A stretch of DNA of 64,000 nt from a virus (IMGVR_UViG_3300019776_000365:26822-90821), one strand, 5' to 3'. Counted from the stretch's first letter, positions 38,945 to 45,232 are shown. Notes: generated from the sequence alone by a model not told the origin. Program-made: numbers and translations.

Positions 38945-39407
38945 GCCCTTGGATTATTAAAGTGGCAAATTCAGTTATTTATCCTGCAATCATATAATTT
39001 TCATGAGACAATTACTGTACTTCATTTCTACTAAGAAAATTATAAAAACAATAATATTTTAATAAATTGATTTAAAAAATTAATAGGCTTAACTTACCTA
39101 TTATGAATAGCTGTTGAGCTATAAAGACTGATTTGTTATTCAAGATCCCATTGTATCAGTAAACGCCTTAAACTTGGCAACACATTCTATTGGTTTGTGT
39201 TTTTGAGATACTTTGTTTATACAAAACAAAGAAAGGTAGATGTTAACTTTAAGTTCATTTCCTTAAAGATCAGATTTATTAACTATAATAATAATCTCAA
39301 CGGCTGTATTTAAACTTGCCTCGATTTTGAATCATCTCAGATATTCCGATATAAATTATAGTATTGTGACTAATAGATATATTCTCTACGATCTATTAGT
39401 CTTAAAG
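38945..39407 (-). other. 463-nt gene-free stretch with hairpins
   Basis: No convincing ORF on either strand. Contains a small hairpin AATAGG/CCTATT (39082-39102) and an 11-bp inverted repeat GACTAATAGAT/ATCTATTAGTC (39368-39401) just after the stop of the 90-aa gene. Probably a leader or noncoding RNA. Confidence 0.5.
39368..39401. repeat. Inverted repeat GACTAATAGAT, copy 1
   Basis: Stem 39368-39378 / 39391-39401. The inner 8 bp (CTAATAGA/TCTATTAG) recurs as a second hairpin at 43322-43350. Confidence 0.65.
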
Positions 39408-39680
39408 TTATTTCTTTTTGTTTTGTTCAAACCAATCATCAAACTTAGTTCCACAAATAATTGAATTTGTACACAACTCGCCTATAGCTTTTGCTATAAG
39501 CAATTTAACTTCTTTTCTTGAATACATACCTTGAGTATGATATTCTTTAGCAAAATCGGATTTAATTGAGTCTTTGGCTAATTGTAATAACTCATATTTT
39601 TTAACATCTTCGTAAGGGTCATACATATCATTAACCAATTTTTCAGCAGCTTTCTCAATATTTTCTAATAACTTTTCCAT
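39408..39680 (-). CDS. Hypothetical helical protein, 90 aa
   Basis: Charged coiled-coil N-terminus (LLENIEKAAEKLVND), then MYSRKEVKLLIAKAIGEL. Function unknown; common type in Bacteroidales phages. Confidence 0.6.
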   Translation of the reverse strand: MEKLLENIEKAAEKLVNDMYDPYEDVKKYELLQLAKDSIKSDFAKEYHTQGMYSRKEVKLLIAKAIGELCTNSIICGTKFDDWFEQNKKK

Positions 39681-39703
39681 AATTATTTAATTTAAAAATT
39701 AGT

Positions 39704-39737
39704 GCCTATAACACATATTCACTACGGTGTTATAGGC
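39704..39737 (-). terminator. Terminator hairpin
   Basis: 11-bp stem GCCTATAACAC/GTGTTATAGGC followed by a TTTTTAAATT tract on the minus strand; lies after the secreted-protein gene. Confidence 0.75.
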
Positions 39738-39744
39738 TTGTTTT

Positions 39745-40110
39745 TTACTGCACAATATTACATTCAAATGTTATAATAGTATTACCATCTGACAAGATAA
39801 GATAAGTTTGATTATCAATAACCACTATAATCATAGTCAATGGTATTCCAATAATTTTAAAATGATAATAGATGTTGCCTTGATTATCTTCTGTGGTGTT
39901 AGTAAGTTGTATTTGATATACATTGCTACAACCAGGAGATATCCAAGTCATTTTATTACCCTTGAAACTAAAGAAATTAGTTTCATGTTTATCAAATGAT
40001 TCTCCATTTCTTTCAACTACAGATAAGCTGCTCTTATAGTTATATACAGTTTGAGCATAAGTTCCTAATGATAAAATTAATGCAATTACCAAGAATAAAT
40101 ACTTTTTCAT
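39745..40110 (-). CDS. Predicted secreted protein, 121 aa
   Basis: Typical Bacteroidota signal peptide MKKYLFLVIALILSLGTYAQ with cleavage before Q or T. The mature part is beta-rich (FFSFKGNKMTWISPG, YQIQLTNTTEDNQGNIYYHFKIIG). A phage early gene exporting a protein suggests host envelope modification or superinfection exclusion (inference). Confidence 0.7.
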   Translation of the reverse strand: MKKYLFLVIALILSLGTYAQTVYNYKSSLSVVERNGESFDKHETNFFSFKGNKMTWISPGCSNVYQIQLTNTTEDNQGNIYYHFKIIGIPLTMIIVVIDNQTYLILSDGNTIITFECNIVQ

Positions 40111-40120
40111 TTTGTTTGTT

Positions 40121-40357
40121 TTAATCTAACTTTTCAATTTCTTTTTTAACTTCTTGCCAGTAATTTTTCTCTTCATAAGAACCAGACTCCATATACTCCC
40201 AATATGCAATATCAATTATCTCATTAACTGCTATTAATGCACATTGTTTGGATATATGGATTTCATCTTCTGATACATTGTAATCATACTTATCAGCAAT
40301 TCTGATGTAAGTCCTATATTTATTAACTAACTCTACTGCTTTTTCTTTTGGTGTCAT
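40121..40357 (-). CDS. Small phage protein, paralogue of 19600-19830
   Basis: 78 aa; KEKAVELVNKY, KQCALIAVNEII and YWQEVKKEIEKL align with the 19600-19830 product. Function unknown. Confidence 0.7.
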   Translation of the reverse strand: MTPKEKAVELVNKYRTYIRIADKYDYNVSEDEIHISKQCALIAVNEIIDIAYWEYMESGSYEEKNYWQEVKKEIEKLD

Positions 40358-40359
40358 AA

Positions 40360-40507
40360 TTATTCGTTATAATGGTTATAATGCGGATTATTAGGTTGAT
40401 TCCTACCATAATCATTTATTGTTATTATCCTCAATAGACTGCATTGCTAAAGATATTTGATTATCAATAGTAATACATTCTATTTCTGGTTTAATATACT
40501 TTTTTAT
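40360..40507 (-). pseudogene. Remnant of an MKKYIKPEI-type small protein (ATA start, frameshift)
   Basis: The peptide KKYIKPEIECITIDNQISLAMQS is preceded by ATA where the family has ATG, and a one-base shift near 40420 is needed to reach the tail DYGRNQPNNPHYNHYNE and its TAA. Similar KKYIKPEI peptides are widespread in Bacteroidales genomes. Confidence 0.5.
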
Positions 40508-40510
40508 TTG

Positions 40511-40684
40511 TTAAAAGTCATTGTCATCTTTGTTTAATTCATCGCAAATATTGTTTTTCCACCATTTAGGGAATTTGCGTTTAATCCATTCAAATATTGA
40601 TGGAATTATTGGAGTAAAAACCAATAACGCTATAATAATTGTAAGAATCAAACCAATAACTATATCGTAATTAATTGTTTCCAT
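40511..40684 (-). CDS. Small membrane protein, 57 aa
   Basis: ATG 40684, TAA 40511-40513. One membrane helix (IVIGLILTIIIALLVFTPII), then basic/aromatic EWIKRKFPKWW and an acidic end. Confidence 0.6.
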   Translation of the reverse strand: METINYDIVIGLILTIIIALLVFTPIIPSIFEWIKRKFPKWWKNNICDELNKDDNDF

Positions 40685-40689
40685 GTTTA

Positions 40690-41157
40690 TTATAATAAAG
40701 GTTTTGCAATTTCAATTAAATCTCTAAAATTATTAAGAAATTCATCTTTTAATTCCCGTGTTTTGAATGTTAGTACTCGACTATGGCAAAATTCTTCATT
40801 TTTATCAATTCTATTTCTATTATTGATTATAGAGTACTTCGCATCAACACAAGTCCAATCAGGTTGCCAACCATCGTTATATGCTTCTCTCAATTGAAGT
40901 AATTGAGACAATGCTAATGATGCTTCAGCTAACTCTTTTGTTGGTAATGTATTTTTATTTGTATAAAGTGGCTTAAAATGGTATTCTTTTATTTCACAAA
41001 AGTTATTTATATAATAACCATTAATTATTTCTAAATCTTCCCATCTTTTAGGTAATGATTTAACAATAGGTTTAAATACTATATTCTCAAAAGTTGACTT
41101 TTCTTTGTCAATTTCATACCCTTCTGGTATTTCTATTTGAATAGTCCTTGTTTTCAT
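40690..41157 (-). CDS. Conserved phage protein, 155 aa
   Basis: Start KTRTIQIEIPEGYEIDKEKSTFENIVFK is a pattern seen repeatedly in Bacteroidales phages; also ELAEASLALSQLLQLREAYN. Function unknown. 5' end overlaps a short upstream ORF. Confidence 0.7.
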   Translation of the reverse strand: MKTRTIQIEIPEGYEIDKEKSTFENIVFKPIVKSLPKRWEDLEIINGYYINNFCEIKEYHFKPLYTNKNTLPTKELAEASLALSQLLQLREAYNDGWQPDWTCVDAKYSIINNRNRIDKNEEFCHSRVLTFKTRELKDEFLNNFRDLIEIAKPLL

Positions 41158-41284
41158 AAATTTGTTGTTTTAAAATTAATAATGTCTGATCTTTAGTAAT
41201 AAACACTTTCTTAGTTAAATGGTATTCATTCCAATTGGGAAGTCTATAACCATTTGATGTCTTAATTAAATCAACGTGCAGCAT
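41114..41284 (-). CDS. Possible 56-aa protein, TGA stop
   Basis: ATG 41284; MLHVDLIKTSNGYRLPNWNEYHLTKKV... ends TGA at 41114-41116, overlapping the 155-aa gene start by 44 nt. Would add only a few residues if UGA were Trp. Confidence 0.5.
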   Translation of the reverse strand: MLHVDLIKTSNGYRLPNWNEYHLTKKVFITKDQTLLILKQQIYENKDYSNRNTRRV

Positions 41285-41285
41285 A

Positions 41286-41513
41286 TTACTCTTGAGTTAA
41301 TGTAATACTTTCACCTTTTAATAATTTCCTGCCTATAATATCAACGTCATGAGTCCAAACTTTAATTGGTTCTGATAATGATACAAATCTATCATATGTT
41401 TTTAATATTACATGGATTTCTTTGTTTAATTCAATCTCCATCATTTCACCAATTTTTAATTTCGTAGAACTAAATTTTTCTTCTAAATTGTAATTTCTTT
41501 CAAGTATTGACAT
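41286..41513 (-). CDS. Hypothetical protein, 75 aa
   Basis: Acidic/hydrophobic alternating segment (KEIHVILKTYDRFVSLSEPIKVWTHDVDII). A TACCTTTG-like -7 box lies about 20 nt upstream (41539-41548 region), without a clear -33 element. Confidence 0.55.
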   Translation of the reverse strand: MSILERNYNLEEKFSSTKLKIGEMMEIELNKEIHVILKTYDRFVSLSEPIKVWTHDVDIIGRKLLKGESITLTQE

Positions 41514-41598
41514 AATATATATTGTTTTAAATTAATAATTCAAAGGTAAGAGATAATTACATCTATATAATGGGTTTCAACCATTACCTTGGCTTCTC

Positions 41599-41710
41599 GG
41601 CATATAAATGTAATTACCTGATTAGTAGAATAACTGTTTCACAACAGTAGTAGATTGGCATATAAATATACCTAAGTAGAATAACTCTTCACAGAGTAAT
41701 GTAGATTAAG
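41599..41710. repeat. Tandem repeat with internal hairpins (two units)
   Basis: Unit A 41599-41656 and unit B 41657-41710 both read GGCATATAAAT ... AGTAGAATAACT-[hairpin]-GTAGATT. The hairpins differ in sequence but keep pairing: ACTGTT/AACAGT and ACTCT/AGAGT around a TCAC loop. A hairpin-less third copy (AGTAGAATAATCGTAGATTAAG) is at 44705-44726. Confidence 0.75.
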
Positions 41711-41777
41711 TTTGCGCTTACCTCGAACTACGACGTTCAACAATAGGCCTTAAAACCTAACCAGATAAGCATTGTTT

Positions 41778-42005
41778 TTACTCTTCAATACATAAAATAC
41801 TAAAGCATTTTGTATTGTCTTTAGTTACACCTGATTGAAAGAATTCATTTTCAGTTCTTTTCACGCCAGATGTTCCAGCAGCATGTAAGTTGCCCCAGCC
41901 ACCAAGTTCTTTTTCAATTGTTTTGTCAATTGTATCAACATTTCTTTCTAAGTGGTGAATTGTGTTTGTAGTTCTTTCCACGATTGTAACATAATACTTT
42001 ACCAT
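41778..42005 (-). CDS. Hypothetical protein, 75 aa
   Basis: Starts VKYYVTIVERTTNTIHHLERN and ends TKCFSILCIEE; contains GGWGNLHAAGTSG. Function unknown. Lies next to the repeat/RNA region. Confidence 0.55.
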   Translation of the reverse strand: MVKYYVTIVERTTNTIHHLERNVDTIDKTIEKELGGWGNLHAAGTSGVKRTENEFFQSGVTKDNTKCFSILCIEE

Positions 42006-42037
42006 GATTTTAAGGTTTTAAATTTAAATTAAGTTTG

Positions 42038-42195
42038 TGTAGATGACAGGATTCGAACCTGTAACTAAGAGTTGCGTGGGCTATACCTTTAAAGAGGTTT
42101 TCAGGATTGACTATTGAGCCAGTACATTCCCGTACTACAACTATTCCCTACTTTTTAATTACTACCGCTGCGTCTACCAATTTCGCCACATCTAC
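42038..42195 (-). tRNA. tRNA-Leu-like gene with a roughly 70-nt insertion
   Basis: Acceptor stem GTAGATG/CATCTAC, Leu-type D-arm (GGCGAAATTGGTAGACGC) and T-arm ACAGG-TTCGAAT-CCTGT with variable arm AACTCTTAGTT are all present, but the span is 158 nt instead of about 85. The extra bases lie at the anticodon arm, whose stem cannot be formed cleanly. May be a disrupted tRNA or carry an unknown intervening sequence. Confidence 0.6.
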
Positions 42196-42203
42196 ATTTA
42201 AAA

Positions 42204-42289
42204 AACAATCCCAACAAGGTTGCACCTTGCAAAATATTGCGTTCCCAATTAGTTTGACAATATAATCCTACAATTGGATTGGAATTGTT
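42204..42289 (-). ncRNA. 86-nt structured element, tRNA-sized
   Basis: Ends pair over 11 bp (AACAATTCCAA/TTGGGATTGTT on the minus strand, one G-U). Inside are ATATTG/CAATAT and a CAAGG-TGCAA-CCTTG hairpin at the T-arm position. No canonical T-loop, so not called a tRNA. Confidence 0.45.
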
Positions 42290-42292
42290 TTG

Positions 42293-42367
42293 TGCCACAA
42301 TACAGAATCGAACTGTTTAACTCATATTATTTAGAGTCGTCATGCTGTTAAGCCCAACTATTGTGGC
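42293..42367 (-). tRNA. tRNA-like gene with abnormal anticodon loop
   Basis: Acceptor GCCACAA/TTGTGGC (7 bp) and T-arm with TTCGATT loop are good. The anticodon stem GACTC/GAGTT closes a 10-nt loop (TAAATAATAT) instead of 7, and the D-arm is irregular, so the identity cannot be given. Possibly degenerate. Confidence 0.45.
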
Positions 42368-42374
42368 AAATAAA

Positions 42375-42626
42375 TTAATACTTCAATACTCTTATAATTT
42401 TAATACTATCATATTGTACTTCACAATCCTTATAAGCCACATCTAACGCCATAGCTTCAGAACAACTGTCTTTATCAGTCTCTAAACTACAGTGATGTTT
42501 AATGACTTCAGGATTTCCATAATAGTTAGTTGAATAACTATTGTATTCAACCATATAATCAGTATAAGTAGGTGTGCAACTAGCCATTCCTAGAACAACT
42601 AATGCAATTAATATCAAATTTTTCAT
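42375..42626 (-). CDS. Predicted lipoprotein, 83 aa
   Basis: Signal MKNLILIALVVLGMASC with lipobox GMAS-C. Short mature domain with four further Cys. An exported early product like the 39745-40110 protein; possible superinfection-exclusion role is inference. Confidence 0.68.
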   Translation of the reverse strand: MKNLILIALVVLGMASCTPTYTDYMVEYNSYSTNYYGNPEVIKHHCSLETDKDSCSEAMALDVAYKDCEVQYDSIKIIRVLKY

Positions 42627-42780
42627 ATAAAATTGTATTTAACAAAACAAATTCAAACAAATATAACCCAAAAATAAAAATAAAGCAACACAAAAACCAC
42701 CTGAACAATCGTCTAAGGTTGGTCTGATTTTAAATAACCACATAATATTTAGTGTTAAAAATGTTATTGACTAAAGTTAA

Positions 42781-42894
42781 TTATAGCTCAAATTGAGCAA
42801 ATGGTTTGAGGGTGGATAATCTCCCTCTCATAATAACAGCAAAACGTAGACGATAAGCCGCTGTTTTATAGTGTTTTACATTAGAACGTCTCAT
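42781..42894 (-). CDS. Possible basic 37-aa peptide
   Basis: ATG 42894, TAA 42781-42783; MRRSNVKHYKTAAYRLRFAVIMRGRLSTL... Strongly basic. A GCTCAA-A-TTGAGC inverted repeat covers its 3' end. Coding status uncertain. Confidence 0.4.
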   Translation of the reverse strand: MRRSNVKHYKTAAYRLRFAVIMRGRLSTLKPFAQFEL

Positions 42895-42968
42895 ATTTAT
42901 TTAGAATTAGTTATAAATAAGTTTAAAATAAAAACCTCTGTATAACATACAGATTTGCTTTTGTTTTG

Positions 42969-43005
42969 CTGTATAATATATGTACGCGTACATTATATAT
43001 AGCAG
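42969..43005. promoter_or_regulatory. 37-bp near-perfect palindrome
   Basis: Perfect core ATGTACGCGTACAT (42980-42993) extended by TATAAT/ATATTA-like arms to CTG...CAG ends. Candidate protein operator, replication site or cruciform in the early leader region. Confidence 0.65.
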
Positions 43006-43031
43006 TAGTGGTATGTATCATATAGAAAAGA

Positions 43032-43165
43032 AGTGTCAATCCTTATCGAAGGGATTGAGGTTGTAATAAATGGTTTTATAGCTTCGGACTTATTATTATA
43101 GTTTAACCATTAAAAATCATCTATAATTGCTTACCTATTGTCTTCTAAGCACTAATACTGACACT
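43032..43165. ncRNA. Structured RNA candidate, 134 nt
   Basis: Terminal stem AGTGTCA (43032-43038) / TGACACT (43159-43165) can enclose the stem AATGGTT (43069-43075) / AACCATT (43105-43111); a competing local hairpin CAATCC/GGATTG (43037-43057) overlaps the terminal stem by 2 nt. No ORF. Either strand could be the RNA. Confidence 0.5.
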
Positions 43166-43411
43166 GTTTGTTGCTATATATTTTACAACTCTAAGATTTT
43201 AATTTACGATATAACAAAATATTGTTTTAATTACTCTCTACGTTTATAGTAGGTGAGCCTATTCGGCATATCTTGCAATTAAAATTACTCAGCACTTCTT
43301 TTATATGACATATATATGTATCTAATAGAATATTATTAGTTATCTATTAGAACACAAACAAAACAAAAAAAATAAAAGCAGTTTATACACTTGCTTAGGT
43401 GTTGAAAGATC
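43166..43411. other. Gene-free remainder of early leader
   Basis: No supported ORF. Holds the hairpin CTAATAGA/TCTATTAG (43322-43350), the second copy of the stem found at 39368, and an AGG-TGAG-CCT hairpin near 43251. Confidence 0.45.
43322..43350. repeat. Inverted repeat CTAATAGA, copy 2
   Basis: Stem 43322-43329 / 43343-43350; same stem sequence as the 39368-39401 hairpin. Confidence 0.6.
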
Positions 43412-43696
43412 TTAAAATAAAGAGCCTTCGGATTGTTTTTTGCCATCACCCTCGTTATGTAGTACATAGTAAGGCTGACCTTCGTCGTTTTTGAATTCGC
43501 TAATGACTGGTTTTGTTACGTCATTAAATGAGTGAATCTTAGTTGACACGAAACACACAGGCACATGAGGTGCATCGGCTTCAGCGCAATACATAGACTC
43601 GCCTGACTTAGATTTAAATAAGTCGAGAGATGTGATTTTCATCTTTTTAACGAACTCTTTAACACTGTAGGTGTTGATAGGATTGAAATCTGACAT
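43412..43696 (-). CDS. Hypothetical protein, first gene of the early arm, 94 aa
   Basis: Starts MSDFNPINTYSVKEFVKKMK; contains GESMYCAEADAPHVPVCFVS. It is the promoter-proximal minus-strand gene after the strand switch and thus probably among the first expressed. Base composition is less AT-rich than neighbours. Function unknown. Confidence 0.65.
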   Translation of the reverse strand: MSDFNPINTYSVKEFVKKMKITSLDLFKSKSGESMYCAEADAPHVPVCFVSTKIHSFNDVTKPVISEFKNDEGQPYYVLHNEGDGKKQSEGSLF

Positions 43697-43955
43697 ATTA
43701 TACTACGGTTTCCACACTTGAGCAACCGAAAAGCTTTAAATTATTGATTTTGAAAACACTAAACGTCTGAAACCCAAGGGGGTACAACAGCCGCTCCAAA
43801 ATTAGTGGGGGAGTTAATACGGGGGTATCTCACTCTCAAAAGAATTTACAGTAAAAATTTTTACGATAAAAAATATTTTTGTTGTATTTTTTTTTATATC
43901 ACAGTAAACACTCTTATCTTATTGAATAACAGGTATATATTTTTTTGTAATAGTA
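43697..43955. other. Divergent intergenic region
   Basis: Separates the minus early arm from plus transcripts. G-runs (AAGGGGGTAC, AGTGGGGGAG, ACGGGGGTAT) at 43777-43827 stand out from the AT-rich background. No clean Bacteroidales -33/-7 pair is seen for the minus direction. Confidence 0.5.
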
Positions 43956-43987
43956 TTTGGATATGTCAAATATTTTTATTATATTTG
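43956..43987 (+). promoter_or_regulatory. Bacteroidales-type promoter
   Basis: TTTG (43956-43959), 20-nt spacer, TATATTTG (43980-43987): full match to the Bacteroides -33/-7 consensus. Drives the 44.0 kb leader RNA. Confidence 0.8.
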
Positions 43988-43993
43988 TACCAC

Positions 43994-44306
43994 TTGAATA
44001 ACTAATCACAGTTATTATCACCCTAGAGGGCAGAAATGTAGTTATAGGGTCAGAAGTTGGGTTGTATAATTTAGTATTTTAATTAGAGATGTCCCCAATA
44101 CAAGTAAAAATTGCCTATATATAAGTAGTCTTGATGAGCCAAGTGATTGAGATAATTGGTAGAGGATAAAATCATCCATTAGGGGTATAACCAAGACGCA
44201 GACTATGAAGTTATAGGTTAATATAGCACTATAGTAATATAGATGTTTTTAGTCATTTGGTTGGCTAGGACCTATTATGTTTAATAATTAATAAGATAAA
44301 AACAAT
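43994..44306 (+). ncRNA. Structured leader or noncoding RNA, about 300 nt
   Basis: Begins at the expected start of the promoter at 43956. Hairpin AATAACT-AATCAC-AGTTATT (43997-44016) at the 5' end, CCCT-AGA-GGG next, and a 12-bp long-range stem 44137-44148 / 44251-44262 enclosing smaller hairpins. No ORF until a 30-aa peptide at 44307. Confidence 0.55.
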
Positions 44307-44399
44307 ATGATACAAATAGCTTCTTCAATAGTTATTGTAGTGATAATACTCTGTATTGAATGTATATATAATAAGTGGTATAATCATAGGAAGAAATAA
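44307..44399 (+). CDS. 30-aa membrane peptide
   Basis: ATG 44307, TAA 44397. MIQIASSIVIVVIILCIECIY then a basic polar tail NKWYNHRKK: a single-helix micro-protein. Follows the structured leader. Confidence 0.55.
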   Translation: MIQIASSIVIVVIILCIECIYNKWYNHRKK

Positions 44400-44427
44400 T
44401 TTAACAAAAAAAATAATTAGTAAAATA

Positions 44428-44459
44428 TTTGTTTATTTGAATTATTTGATTTACCTTTG
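44428..44459 (+). promoter_or_regulatory. Bacteroidales-type promoter
   Basis: TTTG (44428-44431), 20-nt spacer, TACCTTTG (44452-44459), just upstream of the 62-aa gene. Confidence 0.8.
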
Positions 44460-44479
44460 TATTATAAATAAAAACAGAT

Positions 44480-44668
44480 ATGAAAAGAAAGACTTGCAAA
44501 GAAAGTATTAAGAGTAATCAGATTGGTGAGGATTTTGATAAGTTTGATTTCATTGAAGATGAAGAATCAAAAGTATTCGTAGATAAACTAGGCATTCAAT
44601 TCGATTCTAAAAATTGGGCAACTATCTTTTATTGTAGTCAGACTATGGATAACTTTAATTTATTTTAA
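44480..44668 (+). CDS. Hypothetical protein, 62 aa
   Basis: Acidic protein (EDFDKFDFIEDEESKVF), immediately downstream of a consensus promoter with a ~14-nt leader. First plus-strand protein gene after the strand switch besides the micro-peptide. Function unknown. Confidence 0.65.
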   Translation: MKRKTCKESIKSNQIGEDFDKFDFIEDEESKVFVDKLGIQFDSKNWATIFYCSQTMDNFNLF

Positions 44669-44669
44669 C

Positions 44670-44700
44670 TTGCGTATTTAATTTGTTTTGTTTACTTTTG
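44670..44700 (+). promoter_or_regulatory. Bacteroidales-type promoter of the tRNA operon
   Basis: TTG (44670-44672), 20-nt spacer, TACTTTTG (44693-44700). Transcription would start about 44707, at the AGTAGAATAATCG repeat, and run into the tRNA genes. Confidence 0.75.
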
Positions 44701-44704
44701 TGTC

Positions 44705-44830
44705 AGTAGAATAATCGTAGATTAAGTAGATATTTTAAAACCCTTCGAGTTAAAGGAAAGCCACGCTTGCCTCTGTAAAGAAAGAGAAAAACTTTAGTGG
44801 ACATGATGAGGAGTGGGAGCTCATCAAACT
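44705..44830 (+). other. tRNA operon leader with hairpins
   Basis: Starts with the third copy of the AGTAGAATAA/GTAGATTAAG element. Contains CCAC...TAAAG/CTTTA..GTGG and GATGAG/CTCATC hairpins ahead of the first tRNA. No ORF supported. Confidence 0.5.
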
Positions 44831-44901
44831 AGGAGTATCGTTTAACGGTAAGACATCAGACTTCAACTCTGATTTTGTGGGTTCGAAACCTGCTGCTCCT
44901 G
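44831..44901 (+). tRNA. Suppressor tRNA, anticodon UCA (reads UGA as Trp)
   Basis: Acceptor AGGAGTA/TGCTCCT, anticodon stem TCAGA/TCTGA with loop CTTCAAC giving anticodon TCA at 44863-44865, T-arm GTGGG-TTCGAAA-CCTGC, discriminator G as in Trp tRNAs. D-arm GTTTAACGGTAAGAC is Trp/Gln-like. Explains in-frame UGAs in the plus-strand genes; Trp charging is inferred from the residues needed at conserved sites. Confidence 0.92.
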
Positions 44902-44907
44902 CCGATA

Positions 44908-44980
44908 TGTGGAGTGCAAGTAATGGTAACTGGTAGGTCTCATAAGCCTTACGATGGTAGTTCGACTCTACCCTCCGCAA
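44908..44980 (+). tRNA. tRNA-Met (CAU)
   Basis: Acceptor TGTGGAG/CTCCGCA, T-arm GGTAG-TTCGACT-CTACC, anticodon loop CTCATAA with CAT at 44941-44943. D-stem is weak. Could be a CAU tRNA modified to read AUA. Confidence 0.75.
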
Positions 44981-45141
44981 CATAAGCTCTAAGTACACGA
45001 GATCGAAATCAGCGAAAGCCTATCGCAGCTATATGTAAGTGATATTGATTAACAATATTATCTGCTGATGCTAAAATGTCGCTCTGAATCGTTAGTCAGC
45101 GCAGTTTTGTAGTTCTGGGGTTATTTCAAAAACTACAACTT
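44981..45141 (+). ncRNA. Structured spacer between tRNAs
   Basis: Contains GC-GAAA-GC and GATATTG/CAATATT hairpins, a bulged stem CTGCTGA..CTAA/TTAG..TCAGCGCAG (about 45051-45106) and an 8-bp hairpin TTGTAGTT/AACTACAA next to tRNA-Leu. Too large for a plain tRNA spacer; no ORF. Confidence 0.45.
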
Positions 45142-45223
45142 ACTCCAATGGCGAAATTGGTAGACGCAACAGATTTAAGTTCTGTCGGTTTTTATCGTGA
45201 GAGTTCGAGTCTCTCTTGGAGTA
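45142..45223 (+). tRNA. tRNA-Leu (UAA)
   Basis: Acceptor ACTCCAA/TTGGAGT, Leu D-arm GGCGAAATTGGTAGACGC, anticodon stem ACAGA/TCTGT with loop TTTAAGT (anticodon TAA), long variable arm, T-arm GAGAG-TTCGAGT-CTCTC. Decodes UUA, the commonest Leu codon in this AT-rich phage. Confidence 0.93.
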
Positions 45224-45232
45224 CTATAAACT

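Noticed and set aside
41599-41710. CRISPR-like array
   Set aside because: Only two tandem units with no distinct spacers and internal hairpins; no cas genes in the window.
42038-42195. Group I intron in the minus-strand tRNA-Leu
   Set aside because: Short Q- and S-like strings (AATCCTGA, AAGGTATAGCCC) occur, but the insert is only about 70 nt, there is no room for the R element and P3-P8 domain, and no P1 can be drawn.
43016-43018. 32-aa minus-strand ORF across the palindrome
   Set aside because: ATG near 43018 opens a short frame, but composition follows the palindrome and AT-rich flank; no packing with neighbours.
10628-43696. Lysogeny module
   Set aside because: No integrase, excisionase, CI-like repressor or att-like repeats were recognised.
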